This document shows positions 34,702 to 43,514 of a stretch of 64,000 nt of DNA, piece by piece. Every line of letters begins with the position of its first letter. Positions within the stretch are counted from its first letter, which is position 1. This DNA comes from Schleiferiaceae bacterium (lineage in GTDB: Bacteria > Bacteroidota > Bacteroidia > Flavobacteriales > Schleiferiaceae). The notes beneath the pieces are model-generated. The model was given only the letters and a program-made list of their open reading frames with translations, was not told the origin of the DNA and ran no database searches. The DNA lies in the NCBI GenBank assembly GCA_029254375.1, contig JAQWXR010000045.1, forward strand, positions 1 to 64,000, in the 5' to 3' direction. The position numbers were made by a program, and so were the translations under genes.

Positions 34702-35920
34702 GGGTTCAAGATGGCGATTTTTCTCGATATGGCTAGGCTGGCAATGGGGCCGCCGAAGCCCAAAAGCGTCTGTATCCAATTTTTTGGCTTCGGCTGTCAT
34801 AGCGGCAGGCATTTTTACTGTCATAGTGGGCATTGCCACGGGGCAAGGTCTTCAAGAAGCCATCGATCGCAAAGTCGCCACATTCCATGGCGAGGTCCAA
34901 TTGCGTGGCTACCAGCAGGCGCTTTCCGCGGATGCCCAAGACCTTTTCTTAAGCCCGAAGGATATACAACGAATCAGGTCTCTCCCACCATTCACAGATG
35001 GCCAGTGGTTCTCTGCCTGCTTTAAGGCCGGCATGGCCAGCGCCAATAAACAGATGCTTGGCGCACAACTCATGGGCTTTGACTCCATTCCTGCACGAAT
35101 TACTGAGCAATTGGTCGATGGGAGACTGCCCCGTTGGCCCTCCAATGAGATGCTTATCTCCACAGAAATAGCTCGACAACTCCAACTTGCTGTGGATAGC
35201 AGTTTCGAAGTATACTTTTCAAGGGACCCCAGCTCGCTGCCCACTGTCCGCTATTACACGGTGTCGGGCCTGTACCATACGGGATTGCAAGAGTGGGATG
35301 CCACAATGATGTTCTGTCATGAACGCCAAATCCAAAAGATCAATCGCTGGGATTCAAGTCAGCACCAAGCATGGGTCTTTTATGGGAATCATCCCATATC
35401 CGTGGAAGAAAGCGCGGCACTCCGTGGGATCTTACCCTTGGATTGGGACGTCTACCTCCCTCAGCAAGACTTTCCGCAACTCTATCAATGGCTGGACCTT
35501 TTTGACACGAATACGTTGATTTTAGGCATCATTCTCACTTTGGTCGCAGCCTTCAATTCAGCTGTGGTCGTATTCATCCGTGTTATTGAACGGAGAAAAG
35601 CCTTGGCGATTCTTCGAACCATGGGTTTGTCTTCCAATCGACTCACGCATGCAATGCTTTCCTTGTTTAGTCGATCGGTTATTGGCGGAGTGCTCTGGGG
35701 CAATGGCCTGGCCCTGTTCCTGCTTTGGGCCCAATCCACCTATGGTTTTCTCCCCTTAGATGCCGAAACATACTATGTCGATCACGTACCTGTTAGCTGG
35801 AATTGGACGGGATTTCTTGCCGCTAACCTCCTAATATTCATAGCGGTTCTCGGAACTTCCATCCTTCCGGCCAAAATTTTATCAAAATTCCACCCGTCAC
35901 AGGTTTTTCGAATGCAATAA
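34700..35920 (+). CDS. ABC transporter permease, FtsX/LolC-LolE type
   Basis: A 406-residue inner-membrane protein with one N-terminal membrane segment (about 25-48), a large periplasmic MacB-like domain (about 50-265), and three C-terminal segments (LILGIILTLVAAFNSAVVVFI, around 320-345, and near 375-395). The FtsX core motif appears as ERRKALAILRTMGLSSNRL. The best fit is the LolC/E-type lipoprotein-releasing permease found in Flavobacteria. No ATPase is encoded beside it. The start codon overlaps that of the divergent NamZ-like gene. tRNA-Asp follows. Confidence 0.85.
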   Translation: MGSRWRFFSIWLGWQWGRRSPKASVSNFLASAVIAAGIFTVIVGIATGQGLQEAIDRKVATFHGEVQLRGYQQALSADAQDLFLSPKDIQRIRSLPPFTDGQWFSACFKAGMASANKQMLGAQLMGFDSIPARITEQLVDGRLPRWPSNEMLISTEIARQLQLAVDSSFEVYFSRDPSSLPTVRYYTVSGLYHTGLQEWDATMMFCHERQIQKINRWDSSQHQAWVFYGNHPISVEESAALRGILPLDWDVYLPQQDFPQLYQWLDLFDTNTLILGIILTLVAAFNSAVVVFIRVIERRKALAILRTMGLSSNRLTHAMLSLFSRSVIGGVLWGNGLALFLLWAQSTYGFLPLDAETYYVDHVPVSWNWTGFLAANLLIFIAVLGTSILPAKILSKFHPSQVFRMQ

Positions 35921-35926
35921 GCGGTA

Positions 35927-35934
35927 TATATTTG
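35927..35934 (+). promoter_or_regulatory. -7 box TATATTTG of tRNA-Asp
   Basis: Start of the same TATATTTGCACC string found before the other two tRNA units. The TTTTTCG at 35904-35910, 16 bases upstream, may act as -33. Confidence 0.75.
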
Positions 35935-35959
35935 CACCCTTCCTAGGAAGAACCAATCT

Positions 35960-36033
35960 GGTGCGGTAGTTCAGTTGGTTAGAATATCGGCCTGTCACGC
36001 CGAGGGTCGCGGGTTCGAGTCCCGTCCGCACCG
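35960..36033 (+). tRNA. tRNA-Asp (GUC)
   Basis: 74-nt cloverleaf. Acceptor GGTGCGG pairs with CCGCACC, the anticodon stem TCGGC/GCCGA encloses loop CTGTCAC with anticodon GTC, discriminator G is at 36033. CCA is not encoded. Confidence 0.97.
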
Positions 36034-36034
36034 C

Positions 36035-36061
36035 AAAAGCCTGCTCCCTAGCGGGCTTTTT
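36035..36061 (+). terminator. intrinsic terminator of tRNA-Asp
   Basis: Stem AAAAGCCTGC/GCGGGCTTTT with loop TCCCTA, directly after the tRNA. Confidence 0.85.
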
Positions 36062-36083
36062 GCATTTTTGTCCGCAGACCACC

Positions 36084-36091
36084 TACCTTTC
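36084..36091 (+). promoter_or_regulatory. -7-like box TACCTTTC for the small membrane protein
   Basis: One mismatch to TAnnTTTG, ending 4 bases before the ATG at 36096. Confidence 0.45.
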
Positions 36092-36095
36092 TTAT

Positions 36096-36272
36096 ATGAA
36101 AAACAAATTAGGCCCCGCTCTATTCATATTGGGAACCTTGGGCATTCTCACCTCGGATATCTTCTTCATGAACCACTTGATGGGAGCGCGCAATGTCTAT
36201 TGGACAGGATTCACTCTCTCCTTCGCGGGAGGATTTATTAGCCTTTGGCAATGGCTCAAAGGCAAGCTCTGA
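36096..36272 (+). CDS. 58-residue two-segment membrane protein
   Basis: A short basic start (MKNK) leads into two hydrophobic segments (about 6-26, LGPALFILGTLGILTSDIFFM, and about 35-54, VYWTGFTLSFAGGFISLW), ending in a Lys-rich tail. This is a plausible inner-membrane hairpin with both ends in the cytosol. I recognise no family. The ATG lies 4 bases behind a -7-like box, the same geometry as several housekeeping genes here, which supports the start choice. Confidence 0.65.
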   Translation: MKNKLGPALFILGTLGILTSDIFFMNHLMGARNVYWTGFTLSFAGGFISLWQWLKGKL

Positions 36273-36351
36273 GCCCCCCTCCACTCTCTGTTTAAGCAGC
36301 TCTCATTGCCGAAAATGGGGGGTTTCCAACAAGCCTGTTGATCACTCTCAT

Positions 36352-36390
36352 CTTTTTGAGGTGTTTTTCGTCAAAAAAGGCTGTTTTTTT
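36352..36390. promoter_or_regulatory. phased A/T tracts upstream of trxA
   Basis: Four homopolymer tracts (T5 at 36353-36357, T5 at 36364-36368, A6 at 36373-36378, T7 at 36384-36390) are centred 11, 9.5 and 11.5 bases apart. That is about one helical turn, a pattern known to bend DNA. It also contains CTTTTTGA/TCAAAAAAG inverted arms. The rest of 36273-36458 shows no gene. Confidence 0.45.
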
Positions 36391-36425
36391 GAACTGTCTT
36401 CCATGGCTAATTTGGTCAAGGCGGT

Positions 36426-36433
36426 TACATTTG
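36426..36433 (+). promoter_or_regulatory. -7 box TACATTTG for trxA
   Basis: Exact TAnnTTTG, 25 bases before the trxA ATG, 36 bases downstream of the phased tracts. Confidence 0.6.
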
Positions 36434-36458
36434 TGTTTCACTACTAGAACGTTTACAG

Positions 36459-36776
36459 ATGGCACTTGAAATTACAGAAAGCAACTTCCAAGACCTCGTC
36501 TTGAAATCAGATAAGCCCGTATTGGTTGACTTTTGGGCCGCATGGTGCGGGCCCTGTCGCATGGTAGGCCCCATCGTAGACGAATTGTCCAACGATTTTG
36601 AAGGCCGCGCCATTGTAGGCAAGGTGGACGTTGACAAAGAAGGCGAAATAGCCATGCAATTTGGCATCCGCAACATCCCTACCCTCCTGATCTTCAAGAA
36701 TGGAGAAGTTGTAGACAAGCAAGTTGGCGTCGCAGCCAAGAATGTCTTGGCCGGGAAGCTGGAAGCCCAACTTTAA
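36459..36776 (+). CDS. trxA: thioredoxin
   Basis: 105-residue cytosolic disulfide reductase. Active site WCGPC in DFWAAWCGPCRMVGP, the buried Asp (KPVLVDFW), cis-Pro in IRNIPTLLIFKNGE, and the final amphipathic helix are all present. It is followed 3 bp later by the heptose guanylyltransferase/phosphatase gene, so the heptose cassette is likely read from the trxA promoter. Confidence 0.96.
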   Translation: MALEITESNFQDLVLKSDKPVLVDFWAAWCGPCRMVGPIVDELSNDFEGRAIVGKVDVDKEGEIAMQFGIRNIPTLLIFKNGEVVDKQVGVAAKNVLAGKLEAQL

Positions 36777-36779
36777 GCC

Positions 36780-38084
36780 ATGGTCAACACCGCAGTGGTC
36801 TTGGCCGGCGGAAAAGGGACACGTTTGCAGTCTGCTTTTCCTAATCTGGCGAAGCCCATGGTCCCTATTGCGGGAAAACCCGTACTTCAACACTTGGTGG
36901 AAACATATAGCGCTCAAGGAATTGAGCGCTTTTTATTTACTATTGGCCACCGAGGAGATCAGATTCGTAGTCATTTTGGAGACGGATCCCCTTGGGGAGT
37001 CCAAATTGATTACTACGAAGAAAAAGAGGCCCTAGGGACCGCGGGAGCTCTAACACGAATTCAGGAGATACTTCCCAGCCAATTTTGGGTGTTGTACGGG
37101 GATACTATAAGTGACATTGATTTGGCAAAGATGGAAGCATTCCATGTGAGTAAACGCGCTGAAGCAAGCCTATTTGTCCACCCAAATGATCACCCATATG
37201 ATTCGGATTTAGTCCAAAATGACCGTCAAAGCAGAGTCATCGCGGTTCATGGCAAACCACACGATCTAAATGTCGACTACCCAAACTCCGTCAACGCAGC
37301 TTTTTACCTCCTCAACAAGGAGATTATCGCCCACATTCCCACGGACAGGGCAAGTGATTTTGGAAGGGACCTTTTCCCAGCCTGGGCTCATTCCTTGAAA
37401 CTGTTCGCCTATGCCAGTCCGGAGTATATTAAAGACATGGGCAGGCCTGAGCGGCATTCTCAGGTAGAAAAAGCAATTCTTTCGGGTAAAGTCGCCGCAC
37501 GAAACTTGAGCTATCGACAACGAGCTATTTTTTTGGACCGGGATGGCGTCATTAATGTGGACACGGACCTAATCAAGGTGCCGAATGAAATGCAGGTCTA
37601 CCCATTTGCCGGGCCTGCAATACGCCGAATTAATCAGTCTGATTTCCTGTCCGTGGTGGTTACCAATCAGAGCGCGGTGGCACGCGGCCTAACCGACTTG
37701 GATGGCATCGATGCGATTCACGCCCGAATGGATCGGCAGCTGGGTGAGCATGGAGCATTTGTGGATGCCCTCTATTACTGCCCGCATCATCCGGACCGAG
37801 GTTTTCCCGAGGAACGTCCTGAGTACAAAATTCCTTGCAGCTGCAGAAAGCCCAGCCCAGGCATGCTTCTCGCTGCGGCTGATCGCTTTCAAATTGATTT
37901 AGAGCGATCGTGGATGATTGGGGACAGTCCGCGTGATATCGAAGCCGGGAAAGCGGCCGGTACACGCACTATCCGAGTACGGACAGGCCATGGCGCACTT
38001 CCCGGGCCTGAACCGGACTATTGGGCCGAGAATTTAGAAGCGGCTGTGGAACTTATCTTCACCATAGAAAGCGATTCCCAGTGA
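36780..38084 (+). CDS. fused heptose-1-P guanylyltransferase and heptose-bisphosphate phosphatase
   Basis: 434 residues holding two enzymes. The N-terminal part (about 1-235) is a sugar nucleotidyltransferase: [30 protein letters not shown], then [10 protein letters not shown] and [12 protein letters not shown]. The C-terminal part (about 245-430) is a GmhB-type HAD phosphatase: [11 protein letters not shown] nucleophile, [11 protein letters not shown], the zinc-binding cysteine/histidine loop CPHHPDRG...CSCRKP, and [16 protein letters not shown]. With hddA and gmhA next door, this fits HddC+GmhB, giving GDP-D-glycero-alpha-D-manno-heptose. Nucleotide choice (GTP or another NTP) is inferred from context. 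The stop overlaps the kinase start. Confidence 0.85.
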   Translation: MVNTAVVLAGGKGTRLQSAFPNLAKPMVPIAGKPVLQHLVETYSAQGIERFLFTIGHRGDQIRSHFGDGSPWGVQIDYYEEKEALGTAGALTRIQEILPSQFWVLYGDTISDIDLAKMEAFHVSKRAEASLFVHPNDHPYDSDLVQNDRQSRVIAVHGKPHDLNVDYPNSVNAAFYLLNKEIIAHIPTDRASDFGRDLFPAWAHSLKLFAYASPEYIKDMGRPERHSQVEKAILSGKVAARNLSYRQRAIFLDRDGVINVDTDLIKVPNEMQVYPFAGPAIRRINQSDFLSVVVTNQSAVARGLTDLDGIDAIHARMDRQLGEHGAFVDALYYCPHHPDRGFPEERPEYKIPCSCRKPSPGMLLAAADRFQIDLERSWMIGDSPRDIEAGKAAGTRTIRVRTGHGALPGPEPDYWAENLEAAVELIFTIESDSQ

Positions 38085-39064
38085 TCATTACCCGCACCCC
38101 TTTTCGTATTTCCTTCGTTGGTGGAGGTAGTGACCTCCCTGCCTTTTATCGGGCCCACGGTGGTTCCGTCCTATCAACGACGATTGATAAGTATATGTAC
38201 ATTTCTTCCCATGACTATTTTGAGGCTGGGAAAATTCGAACAAAATATTCCAAAACAGAAACGGTCAGCGCCGTATCAGACATAGAACATCCCATTCTGC
38301 GGACGATCATGCAACGCTTAGGCGTTCGCGAAGGCTTAGAAGTGAGTTCCATCGCAGATGTACCCGCGGGCACAGGAATGGGGTCCTCTTCGAGTTTCAC
38401 TGTAGGCACCTTGCACAACTTAATGGCGCGCGAAGGGCGCTTGCATGAAGTCAGCAAAGCCTGGCTAGGTGAACAAGCCTGCCGTGTAGAGCTCGAAGAT
38501 TTGAGCGAGCCCATTGGTAAACAAGACCAATATGCAGCTGCTTTTGGCGGACTAAATATCATCGACTTTCATGCCAACGACCAGGTTAGCGTGAGTCCAC
38601 TAAATCTTTCATCAGAAGGTATACTGGAATTTTCGTCACATCTAAGGCTCTATTATTTCGGTAACCAGCGAAGCGCCAGTAGCATTTTGGAAGAACAAAG
38701 TCAACGAGCAAGTGAAGCAGATAAGGTCCAGGCCTTAAAGGAGATGGTCGGATTTGTGCGTCCCTTTTCTGGGTATCTTCAGTCTGGTGAATGGGAGGCC
38801 ATTGGGGCTCTCATGCATGAGAATTGGATGCTTAAACAATCCTTGGCCTCAGGCATTAGCACGGGACCTATTCAAGAGGCCTATGCCGCCGCTCAGCGTG
38901 CCGGCGCATGGGGAGGGAAGCTCTTGGGTGCTGGCGGTGGTGGCTTCATGCTGTTTGTAGCGCACCCTGGTCAGCATGCGGCGTTGGATCATGCTTTGTC
39001 CAGTTTGCGCCCATTCCCTTTCAGTCTTGAAACGGCAGGCTCCCAGGTGATTTTTAACGGCTGA
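38081..39064 (+). CDS. hddA: D-glycero-alpha-D-manno-heptose 7-phosphate kinase (GHMP)
   Basis: GHMP-family kinase of 327 residues that phosphorylates heptose-7-phosphate at C-1. The start is GTG 38081, overlapping the upstream stop as GTGA, and gives [22 protein letters not shown], the family N terminus. ATP-binding [15 protein letters not shown] and the C-terminal [15 protein letters not shown] motif are clear. An open frame 20 codons longer runs inside the previous gene and lacks family similarity. The neighbours supply the other three activities of the pathway. Confidence 0.88.
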   Translation: MIITRTPFRISFVGGGSDLPAFYRAHGGSVLSTTIDKYMYISSHDYFEAGKIRTKYSKTETVSAVSDIEHPILRTIMQRLGVREGLEVSSIADVPAGTGMGSSSSFTVGTLHNLMAREGRLHEVSKAWLGEQACRVELEDLSEPIGKQDQYAAAFGGLNIIDFHANDQVSVSPLNLSSEGILEFSSHLRLYYFGNQRSASSILEEQSQRASEADKVQALKEMVGFVRPFSGYLQSGEWEAIGALMHENWMLKQSLASGISTGPIQEAYAAAQRAGAWGGKLLGAGGGGFMLFVAHPGQHAALDHALSSLRPFPFSLETAGSQVIFNG

Positions 39065-39073
39065 TAAATCCAC

Positions 39074-39081
39074 TACCTTTA
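39074..39081 (+). promoter_or_regulatory. -7-like box TACCTTTA for gmhA
   Basis: One mismatch to TAnnTTTG, ending 4 bases before the ATG at 39086, so gmhA may also be transcribed independently of hddA. Confidence 0.45.
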
Positions 39082-39085
39082 TCCT

Positions 39086-39685
39086 ATGACCGCAGTAGAA
39101 TATCGCCAGTTGCTCACTGAAACCTTGGATCGACTCGACATGGCGTCCGTGGAGGCCATGATCGATTGCTTTTCAAAAGCGCATGCCGCCGGCGCGCAAA
39201 TCTTTACTTTGGGCAATGGAGGTTCTGGGGCTTCGGCAAGCCATGCGGCAGGTGATTTTCTCAAAGGCGCTTCCTACGGCTTGGATCAACGATTCAAAAT
39301 GATCTGTCTCAATGACAATCTACCTTCCATGATGGCCATTGCCAATGATATAGGTTGGGATGACATTTTTGTCGAGCCATTGAAGAATTTCATGAAGCCT
39401 GGGGATGTTGTAATTGGCCTCAGTGGCTCAGGTAATTCAAAAAATGTTATCAAGGCAGTTGATTATGCCAAGAAACACGGGGCAACCGTAATTGGAATGA
39501 CCGGATTTTCTGGTGGCGAACTGCGTCGCAAAGCGGATATTTCCATTCATTCTGATGCAATGGATATGGAAGTAGCTGAGGACATACACATGGCCGTCTT
39601 TAATATGGTCAAAAAGGTCATGATGGCCCGTCTTATGGGAGATGCTCCTAGCATGGGTGGCACCTATGATGCCCGCGTTCGTTAA
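39086..39685 (+). CDS. gmhA: sedoheptulose 7-phosphate isomerase
   Basis: SIS-domain isomerase of 199 residues converting sedoheptulose-7-P to D-glycero-D-manno-heptose-7-P, the first step of heptose activation. Motifs: FTLGNGGSGASASHAAGDFLKG, the NDIGWDDIF loop, VIGLSGSGNSKNVIKAV, and EDIHMAVFNMVKK with catalytic Glu/His. A phosphoheptose-specific reading is supported by the hddA and HddC-GmhB neighbours. It converges on the NMO gene across a 90-bp spacer with no clear terminator. Confidence 0.9.
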   Translation: MTAVEYRQLLTETLDRLDMASVEAMIDCFSKAHAAGAQIFTLGNGGSGASASHAAGDFLKGASYGLDQRFKMICLNDNLPSMMAIANDIGWDDIFVEPLKNFMKPGDVVIGLSGSGNSKNVIKAVDYAKKHGATVIGMTGFSGGELRRKADISIHSDAMDMEVAEDIHMAVFNMVKKVMMARLMGDAPSMGGTYDARVR

Positions 39686-39775
39686 TCTAGTCAAGCGATA
39701 GCCAAGGGCATCTTCTAAGCGCTGGGGGTGTCTGCCGAACTTTTGTCCTCCTTTGAACTTTCTCACATAGTTACT

Positions 39776-40729
39776 TCATCGAGCTAAGCGAGAAAGTTGG
39801 CTAAGGGTCTGGACACAGTCTTCATAAATCGTTTGCGTTATGTCCCGCGCGGATGGCAGGTCGTGAATGGATTGGGCCACTTGTCCAATTTCAAGCTCCC
39901 CAGCATACAAATCCCCTTCAAACATCCCTTTTTTAGCCCTACCCCGCCCAAGCAATGCTTGGAGCTCATCCTTACTTGCGCCACGATTGTACGCGGATTG
40001 GACTTCTTGATAAAAGGCATTTTTAATAAGGCGAACTGGCGCCAATTCCTTTAAAGTCAACTGGGTATCCCCTTCTTTTGCGCGCAGAATAGCCTCCTTG
40101 AATGCCGGATGGGCTGAAGATTCTTGGCTGGCTGCGAAGCGACTTCCAATCTGAACCGCGTCCGCGCCGAGGGCGAGCGCAGCAGCCATCGCGCGGCCAT
40201 CTGCAATACCACCCGCCGCAATGACGGGAATTTTTACCGCATCACGCACAGCTGGAATCAGCACCATGGTCGTTGTTTCTTCACGGCCATTGTGCCCGCC
40301 GGCTTCAAATCCTTCCGCAATGACGGCATCCACGCCGGCCTCCTGAGACTTTAAGGCAAAGGCGGCTGAGGATACAACATGCATGACGACGATCCCTGCC
40401 TTTTTAAGCCGCTCCGTATGCGTTCGAGGGCTGCCTGCACTGGTAATAACCACCGGAACCTGAAAATCAATACAGGATTGGATATGCTCTTCCATACTGG
40501 GATACAACAGGGGAAGATTCACGGCATATGGCCGATTCGTTTCAGTTTGAAGCTTGGCTAGATGTTCTCGCAACACCTCTGGATACATGCTGCCCGAACC
40601 CAAGGTGCCTAGGCCCCCCGCGTTCGAAACGGCCGAGGCCAGGCGCCATCCCGAACACCAAATCATCCCCCCTTGAATGATCGGAACTTTGATTCGAATT
40701 AAATCCGTGATGGGCGTTTGAATCGGCAT
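39776..40729 (-). CDS. nitronate monooxygenase / FabK-like flavoprotein
   Basis: FMN-binding TIM barrel of 317 residues. The N-terminal VPIIQGGMIWCSGWRLASAVSNAGGLGTLGSG, AEGFEAGGHNGREE and IPVIAAGGIADGRAMAAALALGADAVQIGSRF segments define the NMO/FabK family. Members either oxidise toxic nitronates or reduce enoyl-ACP; the sequence does not cleanly decide, and public annotation usually says nitronate monooxygenase. It is the last gene of the dnaE-MORN-mnmA-S8 run, 5 bp after the protease gene, and therefore co-transcribed. Confidence 0.85.
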   Translation of the reverse strand: MPIQTPITDLIRIKVPIIQGGMIWCSGWRLASAVSNAGGLGTLGSGSMYPEVLREHLAKLQTETNRPYAVNLPLLYPSMEEHIQSCIDFQVPVVITSAGSPRTHTERLKKAGIVVMHVVSSAAFALKSQEAGVDAVIAEGFEAGGHNGREETTTMVLIPAVRDAVKIPVIAAGGIADGRAMAAALALGADAVQIGSRFAASQESSAHPAFKEAILRAKEGDTQLTLKELAPVRLIKNAFYQEVQSAYNRGASKDELQALLGRGRAKKGMFEGDLYAGELEIGQVAQSIHDLPSARDITQTIYEDCVQTLSQLSRLAR

Positions 40730-40734
40730 GAACG

Positions 40735-42366
40735 TCAGAATGCAGGAACTTTTAATACCAAGGGCTCCTCGGCCTCAATCTGAAGAAAGGTCATAACAGG
40801 ATAAGAGACAAGACTTTGAGGCATGGTTCCAGCCGTCAAGGTCCACTCTTCAAGAAGGCGGCCCGAGAAATCATAGCGCCGAACGGATGTACTCCCGGTT
40901 GGGCGGGACCGATGGAGCACATACCCCTCCCCTTGCGGACGCAAGGTCCAATCCGGCTCTAAACTTGGTTCATCTAATCCCATCACAGCAAGGGCATTTC
41001 CAAAATTTGGGATACCCCATCCCAGGAGGCTGTCGGGCTTGCTCGCCTGACTCGCTTCATTGCGCACGAGAGCCATCAAATCCTGAATACTTATCGTACT
41101 ATTAGTTGCTTTATATGCTTGGACTAAACAAGCCATCGCTCCACAGGCAATCGGAGAAGCGAAGGACGTGCCATTTCCCGTACCCACCTGGCCAGAGGAT
41201 TTCATAATGGTGGAAGAGGAGCCTCGCGTGGCAATATCTGGTTTAATGCGGCCGTCGGCCGTGGGGCCCTGACTTGAAAAGCCAGCCCGAACGCCTAAAC
41301 CGTCTACTGCCCCTACCGAAAAAATAGAATCTGCATCAGCTGGACAGGAAATGTACTTCCATGAAGAGGCTCCTTCATTGCCCGCTGCAACCACTACGAT
41401 CATGCCGGTTCGAGCAGCCGCAGTAGCGGCCAAAGAAATGACTGCTGTCCTGCCGTCTAGGTCCGCATAACTATGGTCACCGATGCCATTGTCAAAGGTG
41501 GTATAGCCCAGCGACGTATTGATTACATCGACACCTAAGGAATCCGCCCATTCGGCAGCGACCACCCAATTGTCTTCTTCAACAAGGGTTTCGGAGTACT
41601 CATCCTCCGTCCGAAAGAGGTAATAGTTCGCTTCTGGTGCCGTACCGACGAAAGTTCCATCTAGATCGGAACAAATGGCACTCAACACGGACATTCCATG
41701 GCTTCCAGCCTGAAAGACATTGCTGTCATTATCTACAAAATCATGCGTAAGCACAATGCGATTTTGGTTCCATGCCCCGGTAAAGCATGAATGACTCTCA
41801 ACTCCAGAGAAGCCGCCGTCCATAAGTGCTATATTGACGCCCAAACCAGTATATCCCGCATCGTGCAAGGGAATGAGATTGATTTGGCTCACTTGATCTA
41901 AACTTTGACCATAGGTATAGCTACTGAGACCTTCATCGCTCGGAACCGCGTTTGGCGCGAGAAGTCCTGTAGAAATTACAGATCCCGAACCTTCAGCCCA
42001 TCGACTTATTTTCAATCTAGCCACGGGCTGAATTGCCTTCACTCCTGAAAGAGCCGACAATGAGGCTAATTGTTCTTCGGTAGCTTCGACCGTTACGGCG
42101 CGGAACCAGCGTGATACTCGGTATACTTGGGCCCCTGTCGACTCTACTTGGGCGATGGCTTCGGATGCAAGCGGGAAATCGTTCGGCTTGAGCGGAATCC
42201 CTTGTCGAACGCGTCGTTCAATACCTGCGGGAGACAAGGCCGGGATGTCCGACGTGGCTGAACTCAAGCCCATGGCTGCTTCGTCCAAAAAGACCCAATA
42301 GCGTGTTTGCGCTTGAGAAGAGAACGCTACAATGAGGAGAAAAATGAAGAGTTTAAACTTTTTCAT
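40735..42366 (-). CDS. secreted subtilisin-like (S8) serine peptidase
   Basis: 543-residue exported protease: signal peptide (1 to about 19, SSQAQ), an N-terminal inhibitor-like propeptide, and the S8 domain with catalytic Asp in NIALMDGGF, His in GSHGMSVLSA and Ser in GNGTSFASPIACGAMA. The last ~75 residues (VRRYDFSGRLLEEW, ending LVLKVPAF) resemble a divergent type A T9SS sorting domain, suggesting secretion through the type IX system. It is placed 2 bp behind mnmA, an odd companion for a secreted enzyme. Confidence 0.9.
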   Translation of the reverse strand: MKKFKLFIFLLIVAFSSQAQTRYWVFLDEAAMGLSSATSDIPALSPAGIERRVRQGIPLKPNDFPLASEAIAQVESTGAQVYRVSRWFRAVTVEATEEQLASLSALSGVKAIQPVARLKISRWAEGSGSVISTGLLAPNAVPSDEGLSSYTYGQSLDQVSQINLIPLHDAGYTGLGVNIALMDGGFSGVESHSCFTGAWNQNRIVLTHDFVDNDSNVFQAGSHGMSVLSAICSDLDGTFVGTAPEANYYLFRTEDEYSETLVEEDNWVVAAEWADSLGVDVINTSLGYTTFDNGIGDHSYADLDGRTAVISLAATAAARTGMIVVVAAGNEGASSWKYISCPADADSIFSVGAVDGLGVRAGFSSQGPTADGRIKPDIATRGSSSTIMKSSGQVGTGNGTSFASPIACGAMACLVQAYKATNSTISIQDLMALVRNEASQASKPDSLLGWGIPNFGNALAVMGLDEPSLEPDWTLRPQGEGYVLHRSRPTGSTSVRRYDFSGRLLEEWTLTAGTMPQSLVSYPVMTFLQIEAEEPLVLKVPAF

Positions 42367-42368
42367 AC

Positions 42369-43514
42369 TTATGCATTGATTATTCCTGAACCCAATAGTT
42401 CATTTTCATGATACCATGCGGCAAACTGACCAGCAGCCACCGCTTTCCATGCCTCCTTTGGGATGAGTTGCAGGCCCTCTGAATCACAACGAAGTTCGCA
42501 AGGCACCAAGGCTTGTCGGTAGCGTATTCGGGCGGAAACCATTCGACTTTCCCCGGGCTTAAGAGCCTGAGAAGGATTGATCCAAAGGACTTCATTGGCC
42601 CTGATGCAAACACAGGGGCGATATAGACCAGGATGATCAGCCCCTTGCCCCGTGTAGACGATGTTCGTATGCACATCCGTAGCTAGGACGAAGAGCGGCA
42701 AGGCTTTACCGCCAACAAGCAGGCCTTTGCGCTGACCTACCGTGAAGAAATGTGCTCCTAAATGCTCTCCCACGGGCTGGCCCATCCTCGGCTCTAACTT
42801 CCAGGCCTGGCCACACACTGGGGTCTCAAACACCTCATTACCTGCTTCAATTTCAATGATTTGACCTTTTTTTACTTGGAGTTGCTGTTGTAAAAAATCA
42901 GGCAGTCGAACCTTTCCTATGAAGCAAAGTCCTTGACTATCCTTCTTTTCCGCTGTGGCTAATCCCGCCTCGGAAGCTATCCGTCGGACTTCGGGCTTTG
43001 GTAAGTGCCCAATAGGAAACAAGGCCTTTTCAAGCTGATCCTGATTCAATTGGCAAAGAAAATAGCTCTGATCCTTATTTCCATCTGCCCCAGCCATTAA
43101 GTGATGGATGCCATCCTCCGAAGTGGTCTTTTGGGCATAATGCCCCGTGGCTACAAAATCTGCACCCAACGACAGGGCCGCCTTCAGGAAAAGATCAAAT
43201 TTTATATCGCGATTGCAGAGGACATCTGGATTTGGCGTTCGCCCGGCTTGGTACTCTGCAAACATGTAGTCCACGATACGCGTCTTATAGTCAGCGCTTA
43301 AGTCCAAAACTTGGAACGGAATGCCCAACTTATCAGCGACTAGCAGAGCGTCATTGGAATCTTCGATCCATGGACATTCCGCTTCCAACGTAGGACTTTC
43401 ATCCGTCCAGTTTCGCATAAACAAGCCAATGACTTCATTTCCAGCTTCTTTGAGCAGATATGCGGCCACAGAAGAATCCACCCCGCCAGAAAGTCCTACG
43501 ACAACTCGAGCCAT
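42369..43514 (-). CDS. mnmA: tRNA-specific 2-thiouridylase
   Basis: Adds sulfur to U34 of tRNA-Lys, Glu and Gln. The 381-residue protein has the PP-loop [15 protein letters not shown], the catalytic cysteine in [13 protein letters not shown] and the second in [13 protein letters not shown], the QDQSYF-type segment ([12 protein letters not shown]), and the C-terminal beta-barrel domains. Start [11 protein letters not shown] at 43514; its A is also the last base of the upstream TGA (TGATG junction). tRNA-Lys(UUU), one substrate, is encoded in this window. Confidence 0.95.
   Translation of the reverse strand: MARVVVGLSGGVDSSVAAYLLKEAGNEVIGLFMRNWTDESPTLEAECPWIEDSNDALLVADKLGIPFQVLDLSADYKTRIVDYMFAEYQAGRTPNPDVLCNRDIKFDLFLKAALSLGADFVATGHYAQKTTSEDGIHHLMAGADGNKDQSYFLCQLNQDQLEKALFPIGHLPKPEVRRIASEAGLATAEKKDSQGLCFIGKVRLPDFLQQQLQVKKGQIIEIEAGNEVFETPVCGQAWKLEPRMGQPVGEHLGAHFFTVGQRKGLLVGGKALPLFVLATDVHTNIVYTGQGADHPGLYRPCVCIRANEVLWINPSQALKPGESRMVSARIRYRQALVPCELRCDSEGLQLIPKEAWKAVAAGQFAAWYHENELLGSGIINA

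Noticed and set aside
34702-34839. 46-codon extension of the NamZ-like gene
   Set aside because: It runs antisense through the permease start and would hide the clear signal peptide.
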